A model generated the notes under the pieces. The model was not told the origin of the DNA and ran no database searches. It was given only the letters and a program-made list of their open reading frames with translations. Below are positions 55,212-63,884 of a stretch of DNA of 64,000 nt, piece by piece. Within the stretch, counting starts at the first letter, position 1; every line of letters begins with the position of its first letter. The translations under genes and the position numbers were made by a program. The DNA comes from Pseudoalteromonas rhizosphaerae (GTDB taxonomy: Bacteria > Pseudomonadota > Gammaproteobacteria > Enterobacterales > Alteromonadaceae): positions 106,294 to 170,293 of the forward strand of contig NZ_CABVLM010000012.1 in assembly GCF_902498845.1 (NCBI RefSeq). Direction: 5' to 3'.

Positions 55212-55244
55212 CTGTGCTACCTCTGTGCTACCTCTGTGCTACTT
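55212..55244. repeat. Three 11-bp direct repeats, possible integrase arm sites
   Basis: CTGTGCTACCT occurs three times in tandem (the last copy ends CTT), 45 bp downstream of the tRNA. Repeats of this kind next to a tRNA commonly serve as arm-type binding sites of tyrosine integrases, and a truncated integrase lies 1.9 kb away. Confidence 0.55.
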
Positions 55245-55363
55245 TTCAATATAGCAAAGTAATATAATCGTGTAACCTCACTTGCGTTCCAATAATGTTT
55301 GCATATTTGTTTTTATAAATTAATACTTCATAGTAAAGTGTTATTTAAACAGTAGGGAACGCT

Positions 55364-57085
55364 ATGGATAACGAGTTAGGACAGATATCACTTTATTTAT
55401 CTAAGAAAGGTAAAATTTTTAGTGATTTGATTGATGTTGAAAAAATGCCGCAGGTAGAAAGTGACTCTTTTAAAGTTAGAAGCTTTGAGGTGGGTGGTTG
55501 TCTCTGCGAGTTTTATTGTCATCAAATAAAATCAAACTTATCACCTCCGCCATGGTTGGACTTTATTAATTCACAGCTAGAGGGCGGTTCCGAAATTAAT
55601 TTCACAATCTCATCCTTACGTCCAAGTGGATTATTATTGGTAATGAAAAATGATCGTGTTTTTGCTGCCGCATTTGGGACTCGTGGTCGAAGCTGGTTAA
55701 AGAAAAACTTATTTGAGCCAGACTTTGGTATCAAAGTAGCTATGAATTTATGCGGTAATCAAGAAGTTAGGCAGGCAAAAAGTTCAGTGCACTCTAGTAC
55801 AACAAAAATGATTGACCGTCAATTAAGCAAGCCTTCTGATGCATTTGATTTTGGTATGTCAGAAACTGAGTTACTGAGCTATTTATCAGCACACCACTCA
55901 GATGATAAAAAAGTTACGTTGCAAGGTAAGAATAATCTAACTGTTAAAGTTGTTGGTGATGATAAGATTAACTGGGAACGTTTGATTTCTAATTTGAATG
56001 AGTACCTAGAAGCTTACAATTCAGAAGCTTACAAAGATTTATTCCCGAATTATCCCAATTTATCTCCAGTTTCCGAAGAAGTTAAAAATGAGCTTGATGA
56101 AAAACTTTTGAAGTTAATTCAAGTCGAAGACTTTTCTAAAATACATTTAGCTATTCCTGAGTTCATACCTGATGACGAGTATAGCTTTTCCTACTCGAAT
56201 TCTGATAAGCGAGAAAATAAAATTTTTTCCCATATTAGTGTTGATGATTTAGCAAAAGTTGTTTTTAAAGATATCAGGAAAATATCGTTAAGTAGGCTGA
56301 GTCGCAAAAATATTTATGCATACTCACATGATCAAAACAAGATATTAAGTTATAAAAATTGGTCTCTGTATGAATGTCTTGTCGCCGAAATAGCAGATGA
56401 ATCCTGTTATGTTCTTTCTAATGGTGAGTGGAGAAAAGTTGATGATGATTTTTATGAAGCAATTAATAACTTCATCAATAAAGAATTGAAAGAAGTTGAT
56501 ATATCAAACAGCTATAAAAATATAGATATCTCATGTGGAAAACTCAAACAAAATAGAGAAGAAAATTTTAATCAAAAATACTGTGACCTGAACCCTGATT
56601 CAATAAAATTTGATCAGGCTAAATTACAAATTGGAGGAGGTAGAAAGGATAAAGAGTTTTGTGATATTTTTGAAATTGATAGTCAAGGGAAAGGTAATAT
56701 AATCCATGTTAAAAAGTATGGAGGGTGTAGCTCAATCAATTATTTATTCTCTCAAGCCCGATTTTATTGTGAATCTTTTTTAGTTGATCCTAAGTTTATT
56801 GATCAAATAAGAAACTATATTGAGAAATCAGGCCATCTACAGAAAAATTTATTTTTAGACCATATCAAAGAGATTCCTGAAGAAATATTTGGAACTGATT
56901 ATTCTGTTGGTCTGTGGTTACTGTACGATAAAACAAAAATAAAACCTGACAAAAATAGCCTGCCACTAATGGCTAAATATGAATTGAAAATGACCTATGA
57001 AAGGTTAAGAAGGGTCTTAAAATATAGCAATGTGAGTTTAAGCATGGTGCCCGTAAAAGTTATAAACTTTACAACTTCGAAATAG
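55364..57085 (+). CDS. TIGR04141-like sporadically distributed protein (DUF6119)
   Basis: A 573-residue cytoplasmic protein without signal or membrane segments. The segment LRPSGLLLVMKNDRVFAAAF followed by GTRGRSWLKKNLFEPDFGIKVAMNL (about 86-125) and the C-terminal FCDIFEIDSQGKGNIIHVKKYGG with a DExK-like arrangement fit the TIGR04141/DUF6119 family, which occurs patchily on mobile islands and near defence genes. The C-terminal part may be a PD-(D/E)XK nuclease core, which is inference. AT-rich compared with its neighbours, between tRNA-Ile and an integrase remnant. Confidence 0.75.
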   Translation: MDNELGQISLYLSKKGKIFSDLIDVEKMPQVESDSFKVRSFEVGGCLCEFYCHQIKSNLSPPPWLDFINSQLEGGSEINFTISSLRPSGLLLVMKNDRVFAAAFGTRGRSWLKKNLFEPDFGIKVAMNLCGNQEVRQAKSSVHSSTTKMIDRQLSKPSDAFDFGMSETELLSYLSAHHSDDKKVTLQGKNNLTVKVVGDDKINWERLISNLNEYLEAYNSEAYKDLFPNYPNLSPVSEEVKNELDEKLLKLIQVEDFSKIHLAIPEFIPDDEYSFSYSNSDKRENKIFSHISVDDLAKVVFKDIRKISLSRLSRKNIYAYSHDQNKILSYKNWSLYECLVAEIADESCYVLSNGEWRKVDDDFYEAINNFINKELKEVDISNSYKNIDISCGKLKQNREENFNQKYCDLNPDSIKFDQAKLQIGGGRKDKEFCDIFEIDSQGKGNIIHVKKYGGCSSINYLFSQARFYCESFLVDPKFIDQIRNYIEKSGHLQKNLFLDHIKEIPEEIFGTDYSVGLWLLYDKTKIKPDKNSLPLMAKYELKMTYERLRRVLKYSNVSLSMVPVKVINFTTSK

Positions 57086-57095
57086 CTGCAACTAT

Positions 57096-57557
57096 TTACC
57101 TTAAATAAACTTCAGTAATTTCAGCTCTGAAGTGGCCTAGCTCTTGCGATACAGTTTCGAGAGCAGTTGTCCTACTTAAGCCTAAGTTCTTTAGTTCATC
57201 CATTCTCTCTTGTGCGTAGCTATGCCTGAGTCCATGAGCGCCATTAGAAAAAAATAAAGCACGATTAGATGCTTTTGAAAATGAGCATGACCATTTATGA
57301 CCTCCACCAATATCATAACGTTGCAAATAGTTAATTTCTCTATCACGAACCGTCATGGGCTGTGTTAAGCGCCTTTGTTCTAGCTGTGTAGCTAATGCGC
57401 TAGGTATTAATACATCACGGATTAGGCCGCCTTTGCCTTTCACTGTATAAATACAACCTTCTCGAACAAGCCATTTACTGTCTAGCGCTGGACGGATATC
57501 AGCTTTACGCTCTGATACTTTGGCAATTGTTAAAAGTTCATGTAATTTTTTTGCCAT
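57096..57557 (-). pseudogene. Truncated tyrosine recombinase (integrase remnant)
   Basis: 153 residues cover only the C-terminal catalytic half of a phage-type integrase. The box II motif HGLRHSYAQERMDELKNLGL and LGHFRAEITEVYLR with the nucleophilic tyrosine are present. KGGLIRDVLIPSALA is the box I neighbourhood. The N-terminal arm and core-binding domains and probably the first catalytic arginine are missing. Relatives with a full-length integrase are over twice as long. It marks a decayed mobile island at tRNA-Ile. Confidence 0.75.
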
Positions 57558-57655
57558 TAAAAAAACGACAAGAGCCCTAGGGTATATTCAGAATTTGAAT
57601 CACTTGCTAATAGGCACTTAAGTGACATAATGAATAGAGAATCATAAGGCTTCAT

Positions 57656-58381
57656 ATGACACCAGAAGAACTAGAGCGACAGGCAATTGCCTATGCTAAA
57701 AATAATAGGACTCGTATAGCTCGCGAGTTAACAGATAAAGATCAGTTTCCTCCTGATACTAGGCCGGTTTCTGTTTTTATGGCAGGTTCGCCTGGTGCTG
57801 GAAAAACTGAAGCTTCAAAAGCCTTTTTGGAAGAAATTGGAGCTGATAATGTATTAAGGCTTTATCCTGATGAACTAAGAGAGCTTATACCTGGTTATAC
57901 AGGTGATAACTCGTATTTATTTCATCGCGCAGTTTCTTTTATTGTTGAGCGAACACTTGACCATGCGTTTAAAAACAAGCAATCTTTTTTGTTAGATGGA
58001 ACTTTGGCAAGTTATGATGTTGCAAAAAAGAATATTGAACGCTCTATCCGTAAGGAAAGGCAAGTACTAATTCTGTTTGTATATCAAAAACCAGAGCTGG
58101 CTTGGGAGTTCGTTGAGGCAAGAGAAAAGCTAGAGGGACGTAGAATTCTAGCTGATACCTTTATTGATCAGTTCTTTGCTTCTCAGGAGGTTATAAGGGA
58201 ACTTAAGCTCAAGTTCGGTAGTCAAATTCAAGTGGATTTATTAGTTAAAAATAATAAGGGCAAAACACGTTTTTATCACGATAATGTTCAGGCAATAGAG
58301 CATCATTTAGATGAAAAATTCACTAGAGAAGATCTACAGAGCCTGATAGAATCACCGTCCAGCTCAAAAAACGAGCTTTAG
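57656..58381 (+). CDS. Zeta-toxin family kinase
   Basis: A 241-residue P-loop protein: Walker A MAGSPGAGKTEASKAFL near residue 42, RLYPDELRELIPGYTGDN, LLDGTLASYDVAKKNI and a RRILADTFIDQF arginine segment. Zeta/PezT toxins phosphorylate UDP-N-acetylglucosamine and thereby block wall synthesis. No epsilon antitoxin is seen before it; a 55-codon gene follows after 8 bp. It could be a toxin or a related kinase of another role. Confidence 0.85.
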   Translation: MTPEELERQAIAYAKNNRTRIARELTDKDQFPPDTRPVSVFMAGSPGAGKTEASKAFLEEIGADNVLRLYPDELRELIPGYTGDNSYLFHRAVSFIVERTLDHAFKNKQSFLLDGTLASYDVAKKNIERSIRKERQVLILFVYQKPELAWEFVEAREKLEGRRILADTFIDQFFASQEVIRELKLKFGSQIQVDLLVKNNKGKTRFYHDNVQAIEHHLDEKFTREDLQSLIESPSSSKNEL

Positions 58382-58389
58382 GAGTACCT

Positions 58390-58557
58390 ATGTTTTCAAA
58401 TTTATTAAAGCCAAAGCAAGCTCAAAATTCTAAGCTTTCAGATTTTGTGCTAGATTCTAGCTCAAGCGAGAAGAAGCGAGTTTATAGCCAAGTTATTGAT
58501 CGCGCTATTACCTCTCAAGTGCAGCTTGTAAATAAAGCGTCTGCTATCCAAAAATAA
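58390..58557 (+). CDS. 55-residue protein after the zeta-toxin gene
   Basis: ATG 58390 has AGGAG 6 nt upstream, overlapping the region just past the zeta-toxin stop. The product begins MFSNLLKPKQAQ and is helical and polar (EKKRVYSQVIDRAITSQVQ). Close coupling to a toxin-like kinase makes it a candidate antitoxin or cofactor, though the order (toxin first) is the reverse of epsilon/zeta. A terminator lies 5 bp after its stop. Confidence 0.65.
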   Translation: MFSNLLKPKQAQNSKLSDFVLDSSSSEKKRVYSQVIDRAITSQVQLVNKASAIQK

Positions 58558-58562
58558 TTAGT

Positions 58563-58587
58563 AAAAAGTCCCGCAATGGGACTTTTT
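58563..58587 (+). terminator. Terminator after the zeta-toxin operon
   Basis: A perfect 10-bp stem AAAAAGTCCC/GGGACTTTTT with a 5-base loop and a T-run. Confidence 0.92.
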
Positions 58588-58618
58588 TAGTTTTGAGAGT
58601 GTTAGTTAGAAAGTAATT

Positions 58619-59038
58619 CTAAGCACTATGGTTAAACAATAAACCTGAGCTGCTGTTGCCTGCTGACGAAAATAAACTTCCCATCAAGGTTGATACGTTC
58701 TTTTTCACGCTAAGTTGGATTGAAACCAGTTCTTTGTCTAACTCTTTTTGCAATTCAGCTTTTTGTGATTGTTGATCTGCTTTGGTAAGGCTGCTGTCAT
58801 CGTCAAGTGCGCGTATTTTTTCTTGTAGTTCTTTAATGTTTTTAATCATTTGTTGCTGTGTACTTTCTACCGTCTCATTGTTGTCAGTTTTATTTTCAGC
58901 AGTGTCTTCTTCGCTACTCTCCACCTCTGTGGTAGAGGTTAGCTGTTCTTTGTCACTTGTTTGCTGTGTGCCTGCTTGTGTTTGCTTTAAATAGTTTGGA
59001 TCTGTAAGCAGTGATGAAGGTATATTCGTTAGATTCAT
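58619..59038 (-). CDS. Hypothetical low-complexity acidic protein
   Basis: A 139-residue protein rich in Ser, Thr, Gln and Glu (about 20-60) with a coiled-coil middle (KNIKELQEKIRALDDDSSLTK). The end LMGSLFSSAGNSSSGLLF is mildly hydrophobic. ATG 59038 was chosen because the longer frame to 59107 adds an unlikely N-terminus. The layout resembles small FlxA-like proteins, with low certainty. Confidence 0.6.
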   Translation of the reverse strand: MNLTNIPSSLLTDPNYLKQTQAGTQQTSDKEQLTSTTEVESSEEDTAENKTDNNETVESTQQQMIKNIKELQEKIRALDDDSSLTKADQQSQKAELQKELDKELVSIQLSVKKNVSTLMGSLFSSAGNSSSGLLFNHSA

Positions 59039-59264
59039 TGCGTGTCCCGTGCGGCAAAAAGTTGACAAGTTATTTGGTTTAAAAAATAAATGCATTAAGC
59101 GTTCCATATTTGGGGGCTTGAAATATACTTTCTATTCTTCAAAGTGCAGCGTTAAGGAATATCTGCATAGTGAACTTGATTTTATATGCAATAGTTAAAG
59201 TAAGGTTGGCTTTCGCTTTTAACTCTACTACTATGAAAAAATAGACAAAAATGGGTTGTGCTGA

Positions 59265-60032
59265 ATGAATGACAAACTAACTGAATGTGAAAAGGTATCG
59301 TGTAATGACTGTGCCGATTTAGAAGGCCTAGGCTTTGATTTTACTATGGCATTTCAACCAATTGTAAATTGTAAGACGCGCTCTATCTTTGGCTATGAAG
59401 CTCTAGTGCGAGGCATTAATAATGAGTCTGCATATTCTGTTATCGCAAAAGTAAATGAAGAAAATCGTTATACTTTTGATCAGTTCTGTCGAATAAAAGC
59501 GATTGCTTTAGCCGCTAAGTTAGGGGTTGATTCTATGCTTAGCATTAACTTTTTACCCAATGCTATTTATAAGCCAGAACGCTGTATTCGTACCACCTTA
59601 GAAGCAGCTAAAAAATATAACTTTCCGACGCAACGAATTATGTTTGAGTTTACTGAAGTTGAGAAAATAGAAGACAGTGCTCACATTAAGCGAGTGGTTG
59701 AATATTATCAATCTCTAGGCTTTACAACAGCTCTGGATGATTTTGGATCTGGTTACTCGGGCCTTAATTTATTAGCCGATTTTCAAACGGATATTATTAA
59801 GCTCGATATGGAGCTTATTCGCAATATAGATTCAGATAAAGTACGCCAATCAATAGTGACTCATAGCTTAAATATGCTTCGTGAATTAAATATCACCCCA
59901 TTAGCAGAGGGGATTGAGACCCTTGCAGAATATACATGGTTAAAAGCCGCAGGTATTGAGTTAATGCAAGGGTATTTATTTGCTAAACCAGGCTTTGAGA
60001 GCTTGCCAGTAGTTGATTTTATTGACTATTGA
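59265..60032 (+). CDS. Stand-alone EAL-domain phosphodiesterase
   Basis: A 255-residue EAL protein with intact motifs: FGYEALVRG, LSINFLPNAIY, FEFTEVEKIED, ALDDFGSGYSGLNLLADF, IKLDMELIRNID and PLAEGIET. All metal and base positions appear present, so it should hydrolyse c-di-GMP. A short N-terminus with three cysteines (CEKVSCNDCADL) could sense metal or redox state. It is convergent with arsJ, and the 3' ends overlap by 7 bp. Confidence 0.92.
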   Translation: MNDKLTECEKVSCNDCADLEGLGFDFTMAFQPIVNCKTRSIFGYEALVRGINNESAYSVIAKVNEENRYTFDQFCRIKAIALAAKLGVDSMLSINFLPNAIYKPERCIRTTLEAAKKYNFPTQRIMFEFTEVEKIEDSAHIKRVVEYYQSLGFTTALDDFGSGYSGLNLLADFQTDIIKLDMELIRNIDSDKVRQSIVTHSLNMLRELNITPLAEGIETLAEYTWLKAAGIELMQGYLFAKPGFESLPVVDFIDY

Positions 60033-61255
60033 TTACTCTTTGGTAGTGCCAGCGATAACAGTGCTGCTAGGGCAATAAAGCAGCTTGAGATCCATAAGCA
60101 GGCTTCAAGTCCATATTGTTGATACACCCAGCCCGATAAAACAGTGCCTAGTAATCTCCCCATAGCATTGGCCATATAATAAAAGCCTACATCAAGTGAC
60201 ACGCCATCACTATCAGCAAGCCTTACAATTAAATAGCTATGCAATGATGAGTTGATAGCAAACACCGCACCAAATATCAGTAAACCGATAATAACGGATG
60301 CTTGTATATAAAAGTCAAAATGCAGAGCTAAGGCAATAATGGCCGGTATAGCTGTTAAGTAACTGGCCCATAAAAAAGCGCTACGGCCACAGGGCACCTG
60401 AACTGATTTTTTTCCTGTACTCATTATGTTTGTAATATAAGGCGCAAAAGACTGCACTATGCCATAACCAATAATCCAGCATGCCATAAAGCCGCCAACC
60501 CACCAGTGATCCCAGGCAAATGTAGCCGCTAAAAATACCGGTAGCGCCACAACAAACCAAACATCTCTGGCGGCAAATAAAAATAGTCGTGCCGCAGAAA
60601 GTACATTAATTGCTTTGCTCTTAGAGAATAGCTCACTAAATTTGGCTTTATTTTTAGCTTTGCCTAAATCTTCTTTTAATGCGAATAAACTAAATAGCCA
60701 AACCATAGTGAGCATGCAGATCATGATTAGCATTGCGCCATGAAACTCTAGCAAAGTCAGCAGTACGCCACCTAAAAAGAAGCCAACACCTTTTAACGCA
60801 TTTTTAGAACCCGTTAAAATAGCCACCCATTTGAAAAGCTGGCCTTGCGCTTCTTTTGGTACTAGTAACTTAATAGCGCTTTTGGCGCTCATTTTATTCA
60901 GATCTTTTGCGATCCCTGAAAGCGCCTGCGCAGCCATCACATAAATTACGGTGAGTGTATCTACAGGTGCCATAAGCATTGCCAAAGACACAATTTGTAA
61001 TGCTAAGCCAATGTTCATGGTTTTATTCAGGCCGAATCGAGCTCCCAGCCATCCGCCCACTAAATTGGTGATCACACCAAAAATTTCATAAAACAAAAAC
61101 GACATAGCAATACTAAGTGGGCTGTAACCTAATTGATAAAAATACAGCACCACGAGCATCCGCAGTGCGCCATCAGTTAAAGTAAATGCCCAGTAATTAC
61201 TGGTAATGATCAAATATTGTTTTATTTGTGGGGAGAGTGCTGTGAATCGATCCAC
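60026..61255 (-). CDS. arsJ: ArsJ, organo-arsenical MFS exporter
   Basis: A 409-residue carrier with about twelve helices and the early motif YWAFTLTDGALRMLVVLYFY, typical of ArsJ. ArsJ exports 1-arseno-3-phosphoglycerate, which is made by the GAPDH encoded 6 bp upstream. This pairing is the main evidence for the name. It ends the ars operon. Confidence 0.93.
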   Translation of the reverse strand: MDRFTALSPQIKQYLIITSNYWAFTLTDGALRMLVVLYFYQLGYSPLSIAMSFLFYEIFGVITNLVGGWLGARFGLNKTMNIGLALQIVSLAMLMAPVDTLTVIYVMAAQALSGIAKDLNKMSAKSAIKLLVPKEAQGQLFKWVAILTGSKNALKGVGFFLGGVLLTLLEFHGAMLIMICMLTMVWLFSLFALKEDLGKAKNKAKFSELFSKSKAINVLSAARLFLFAARDVWFVVALPVFLAATFAWDHWWVGGFMACWIIGYGIVQSFAPYITNIMSTGKKSVQVPCGRSAFLWASYLTAIPAIIALALHFDFYIQASVIIGLLIFGAVFAINSSLHSYLIVRLADSDGVSLDVGFYYMANAMGRLLGTVLSGWVYQQYGLEACLWISSCFIALAALLSLALPKSNQ

Positions 61256-61261
61256 GGTTAA

Positions 61262-62272
61262 TTATTCCTTGTCAGCTAGACCAACTTTACGTACCAGTTC
61301 CGCAGTTCGGTTCGCGTAGCCCCATTCATTGTCGTACCACACATAAAGTTTTACTTGAGTGTCGTTGATCACCATGGTTGATAGCGCATCAATGATGCTG
61401 GAACGAGGATCGGTTTTGTAGTCAATAGATACCAGTGGGCGTTCTTCGTAGCCCATAATACCTTTTAGTTCATTTTCAGCAGCATCCTTAAGTAATTTAT
61501 TTACTTCAGCAACGGTAGTACCGCGCTCAAGTTCAAATACACAGTCAGTAATTGATGCGTTAGTTAGCGGTACGCGAATAGCATGGCCATTTAGTTTACC
61601 TTTTAACTCTGGAAATATATGCGTTATAGCAGTAGCTGAACCAGTTGTAGTGGGGATCAAACTTGTGCCGCATGAACGTGCACGGCGTAAGTCTTTATGC
61701 GGCGCATCAATAATTGTTTGGGTGTTGGTTATGTCATGAATGGTGGTGATTGAGCCATGCTTGATACCAATCTTTTCATGAATAACTTTTACTACTGGTG
61801 CTAAGCAGTTAGTTGTACATGATGCAGCGGTAACGATTGGGTAAATCTCTTTATTATAAAGGTGGTCGTTTACACCTATTACTATATTTAAAATACCCTC
61901 TTCTTTTACTGGTGCTGTAACAACTACGCGTTTTACACCTTGATCAAGGTAAGCTTGCAGTAGTGCCTTGGTTTTAATTTTACCCGACGCTTCAATAACG
62001 ACATCACAGTTTGACCAATCAGTCTGTTCTGTTTTAGTGTTTTGCGTAAAAGCAATTGTTTTACCATTAATTATAATAGTATCTTCAGTATGACTTGCTT
62101 CGTGATGCCATTTACCGTGTACTGAATCAAACGTCATTAAATGAGCGAATGTTTCAGCATTACCGCCTGGATCGTTAATATGGACAACTTCTATATCATG
62201 CCAATCAAATGCTGCGCGCATTGATAATCGGCCCATACGGCCAAAACCATTTATACCTACTTTTACTGTCAT
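61262..62272 (-). CDS. Arsenic-linked glyceraldehyde-3-phosphate dehydrogenase
   Basis: A 336-residue GAPDH: the NAD fold KVGINGFGRMGRLSMRAAFD, catalytic cysteine in VTAASCTTNCLAPVVKV, and the C-terminal VKLYVWYDNEWGYANR. It can use arsenate instead of phosphate, forming 1-arseno-3-phosphoglycerate for ArsJ to expel. Context, not sequence alone, separates it from the glycolytic paralogue. Confidence 0.93.
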   Translation of the reverse strand: MTVKVGINGFGRMGRLSMRAAFDWHDIEVVHINDPGGNAETFAHLMTFDSVHGKWHHEASHTEDTIIINGKTIAFTQNTKTEQTDWSNCDVVIEASGKIKTKALLQAYLDQGVKRVVVTAPVKEEGILNIVIGVNDHLYNKEIYPIVTAASCTTNCLAPVVKVIHEKIGIKHGSITTIHDITNTQTIIDAPHKDLRRARSCGTSLIPTTTGSATAITHIFPELKGKLNGHAIRVPLTNASITDCVFELERGTTVAEVNKLLKDAAENELKGIMGYEERPLVSIDYKTDPRSSIIDALSTMVINDTQVKLYVWYDNEWGYANRTAELVRKVGLADKE

Positions 62273-62371
62273 AATTACATCCTGATTAATTGTTGGGTTG
62301 TAAGTGCGGTAAAGCTAGCGCTTCATTACGTTAGCCAATGTTAAATTGTGCTGTGTTTATTAAAGTTATCG

Positions 62372-63214
62372 TTAACTGCAAAAGCTCACTTTATTAGGTC
62401 GTTTATGCATAGTCGCTAATCGCTTAAGGCTGTTGATGATCAGATGGAGATTACTTTCAGTGGTTGTACTAATAATCGTCTTGCTCCATTGTGGCAATCT
62501 TGGATTAATTTGGTAAAACACCCATTGTCCGTGCTTTCTATCTGTAATGATGCCGGCTTTCTTTAATACGGCTAAGTTACGCGATACCTTTGGTTGGCTT
62601 TGCTCTTGTAGTGCTACCATTAATTCGCAAACACATAACTCGCCATAGTAGTTGGTTAACATTAAAGTTTTTAATCGGATCTGATCAGTTAAGCATTTAT
62701 AAAATATGCTTGGATCTATCGATAACTCGTTATCTTGATCTGAGATGGTACTACTACATAGTGGCACATACTGATGTGATTGCAGGTTATTAATATTACC
62801 GTGTACGTCAATAAACATATCCAGTCGTTTATCAAGTTCATAGAGGGTTGCGACAAAGGGCTCTAAACCTACCATTACTTTTGGATCTGCAATATCCCAC
62901 CCAAGTTGCAACAGTGCGCCTTTATAAGCTCTGCATTCATTGTTTGCTCTTTCACATAGCGTAATAACATAATCAAAAGTCTTATCTGTAAACTCAGCTA
63001 TATGTTTTGCGCTGAGCTCAGTTATCGGCAAGTTAAACTTTTGCAAACAATTAATTGTTCTAGAATCAATATTATTAGGAGCGATCCCAGCACTATAAAC
63101 ATCAAAAATCTCTCCCGCTTTATTTCTCAGTAATACTTCTGCCATTTGTGAACGGGCTGAATTCTCAGTGCACAGAAAGAGCACACTCTGCTTTGAGCTA
63201 TTACTTTGGGACAT
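62372..63214 (-). CDS. ArsC-ArsR fusion: LMW phosphatase-type reductase plus repressor
   Basis: A 280-residue fusion. Residues 1-140 are a low-molecular-weight phosphatase/arsenate reductase domain with the CX5R loop VLFLCTENSARSQMAEVL and ITLCERANNECR. Residues 170-265 are an ArsR helix-turn-helix with the metal-binding pair in GELCVCELMVALQ, then QPKVSRNLAVLKKAGI. It can sense arsenite and may also reduce arsenate. First gene of the ars operon, with a long palindrome 37 bp upstream. Confidence 0.9.
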   Translation of the reverse strand: MSQSNSSKQSVLFLCTENSARSQMAEVLLRNKAGEIFDVYSAGIAPNNIDSRTINCLQKFNLPITELSAKHIAEFTDKTFDYVITLCERANNECRAYKGALLQLGWDIADPKVMVGLEPFVATLYELDKRLDMFIDVHGNINNLQSHQYVPLCSSTISDQDNELSIDPSIFYKCLTDQIRLKTLMLTNYYGELCVCELMVALQEQSQPKVSRNLAVLKKAGIITDRKHGQWVFYQINPRLPQWSKTIISTTTESNLHLIINSLKRLATMHKRPNKVSFCS

Positions 63215-63250
63215 GTAAATTAAATATTCTGACTGACAATATCTATTAAG

Positions 63251-63276
63251 TGTATATATGAAATTTCATATATACA
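63251..63276. promoter_or_regulatory. Perfect 26-bp palindrome, likely ArsR operator
   Basis: Two 13-base arms (TGTATATATGAAA and its complement) meet without a spacer, 37-62 bp upstream of the ArsC-ArsR start. ArsR-type repressors bind AT-rich dyads of this kind over the promoter, so this is the expected site of autoregulation. Confidence 0.7.
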
Positions 63277-63431
63277 ATACTAGTGTTATTAATATCAGCG
63301 TATATGAATGTGAAACCCTATTTTAGAAGGATTGAACAATAGCGATTATCTATTTTTTAGATGTGTTTTTAAGCATCTTGGCTAAAAAGCAAGCGTAAGG
63401 CATGTTTTTTATAGTTTTCTTTAAAAAACGC

Positions 63432-63459
63432 TTGCGTAAAATTCGCCGCGCCCTATAAT
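63432..63459 (+). promoter_or_regulatory. rRNA operon promoter, distal
   Basis: TTGCGT and TATAAT are separated by 16 bp, followed by a GC-rich GCGACCCC stretch. It stands about 430 bp before the 16S start. Confidence 0.6.
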
Positions 63460-63564
63460 GCGACCCCACTGAGACGGCAGCAGGCAACGCTTAAGCTGCA
63501 AGAGTTAATCAGTTAGTCGAGTAAAACTTGAGTTTAGGTTTTTAATAAAGTTTAAAATTAAGTG

Positions 63565-63592
63565 TTGACAAAAAAATAGGAAAGCGTAATAT
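63565..63592 (+). promoter_or_regulatory. rRNA operon promoter, proximal
   Basis: Consensus TTGACA and TAATAT with a 16-bp spacer, then the GC-rich discriminator GCGCAGCCC, which is typical of stringent rRNA promoters. An AT-rich UP-like stretch (63540-63562) lies upstream. Confidence 0.85.
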
Positions 63593-63631
63593 GCGCAGCC
63601 CTAGCGAGATAAAGTTTAACTTTAACCGCAA

Positions 63632-63644
63632 CGTTCTTTAACAA
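63632..63644 (+). promoter_or_regulatory. boxA antitermination site of the rRNA leader
   Basis: CGTTCTTTAACAA closely matches boxA (TGCTCTTTAACAA), where Nus factors load to prevent Rho termination in rRNA operons. It lies 240 bp before the 16S start. Confidence 0.8.
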
Positions 63645-63884
63645 TATAAAGCAATCATCTGTGTGGGCACTCGTACAGATTGAGTTCTAACAGCCGAGCT
63701 TAACTTTCTTTTAGATAGCTAAGCAAGGCAAAAAATTTAGAGTCTCAATTGAAACTGAGTGACCAACAGCAATAACTTACTTAGGTTTTACTTAAGAAAA
63801 GAATTGCAGCACAGTCAATTCGTTTTTGGCAACAAAAACAAATAATTCAGAATTCATTGAGCTGTCGAAAGACAAAAAACTTTT

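Noticed and set aside
61262..62272. Glycolytic gapA
   Set aside because: It is wedged between an ArsC-ArsR fusion and ArsJ with 6 bp to arsJ, the known arsenic-linked arrangement.
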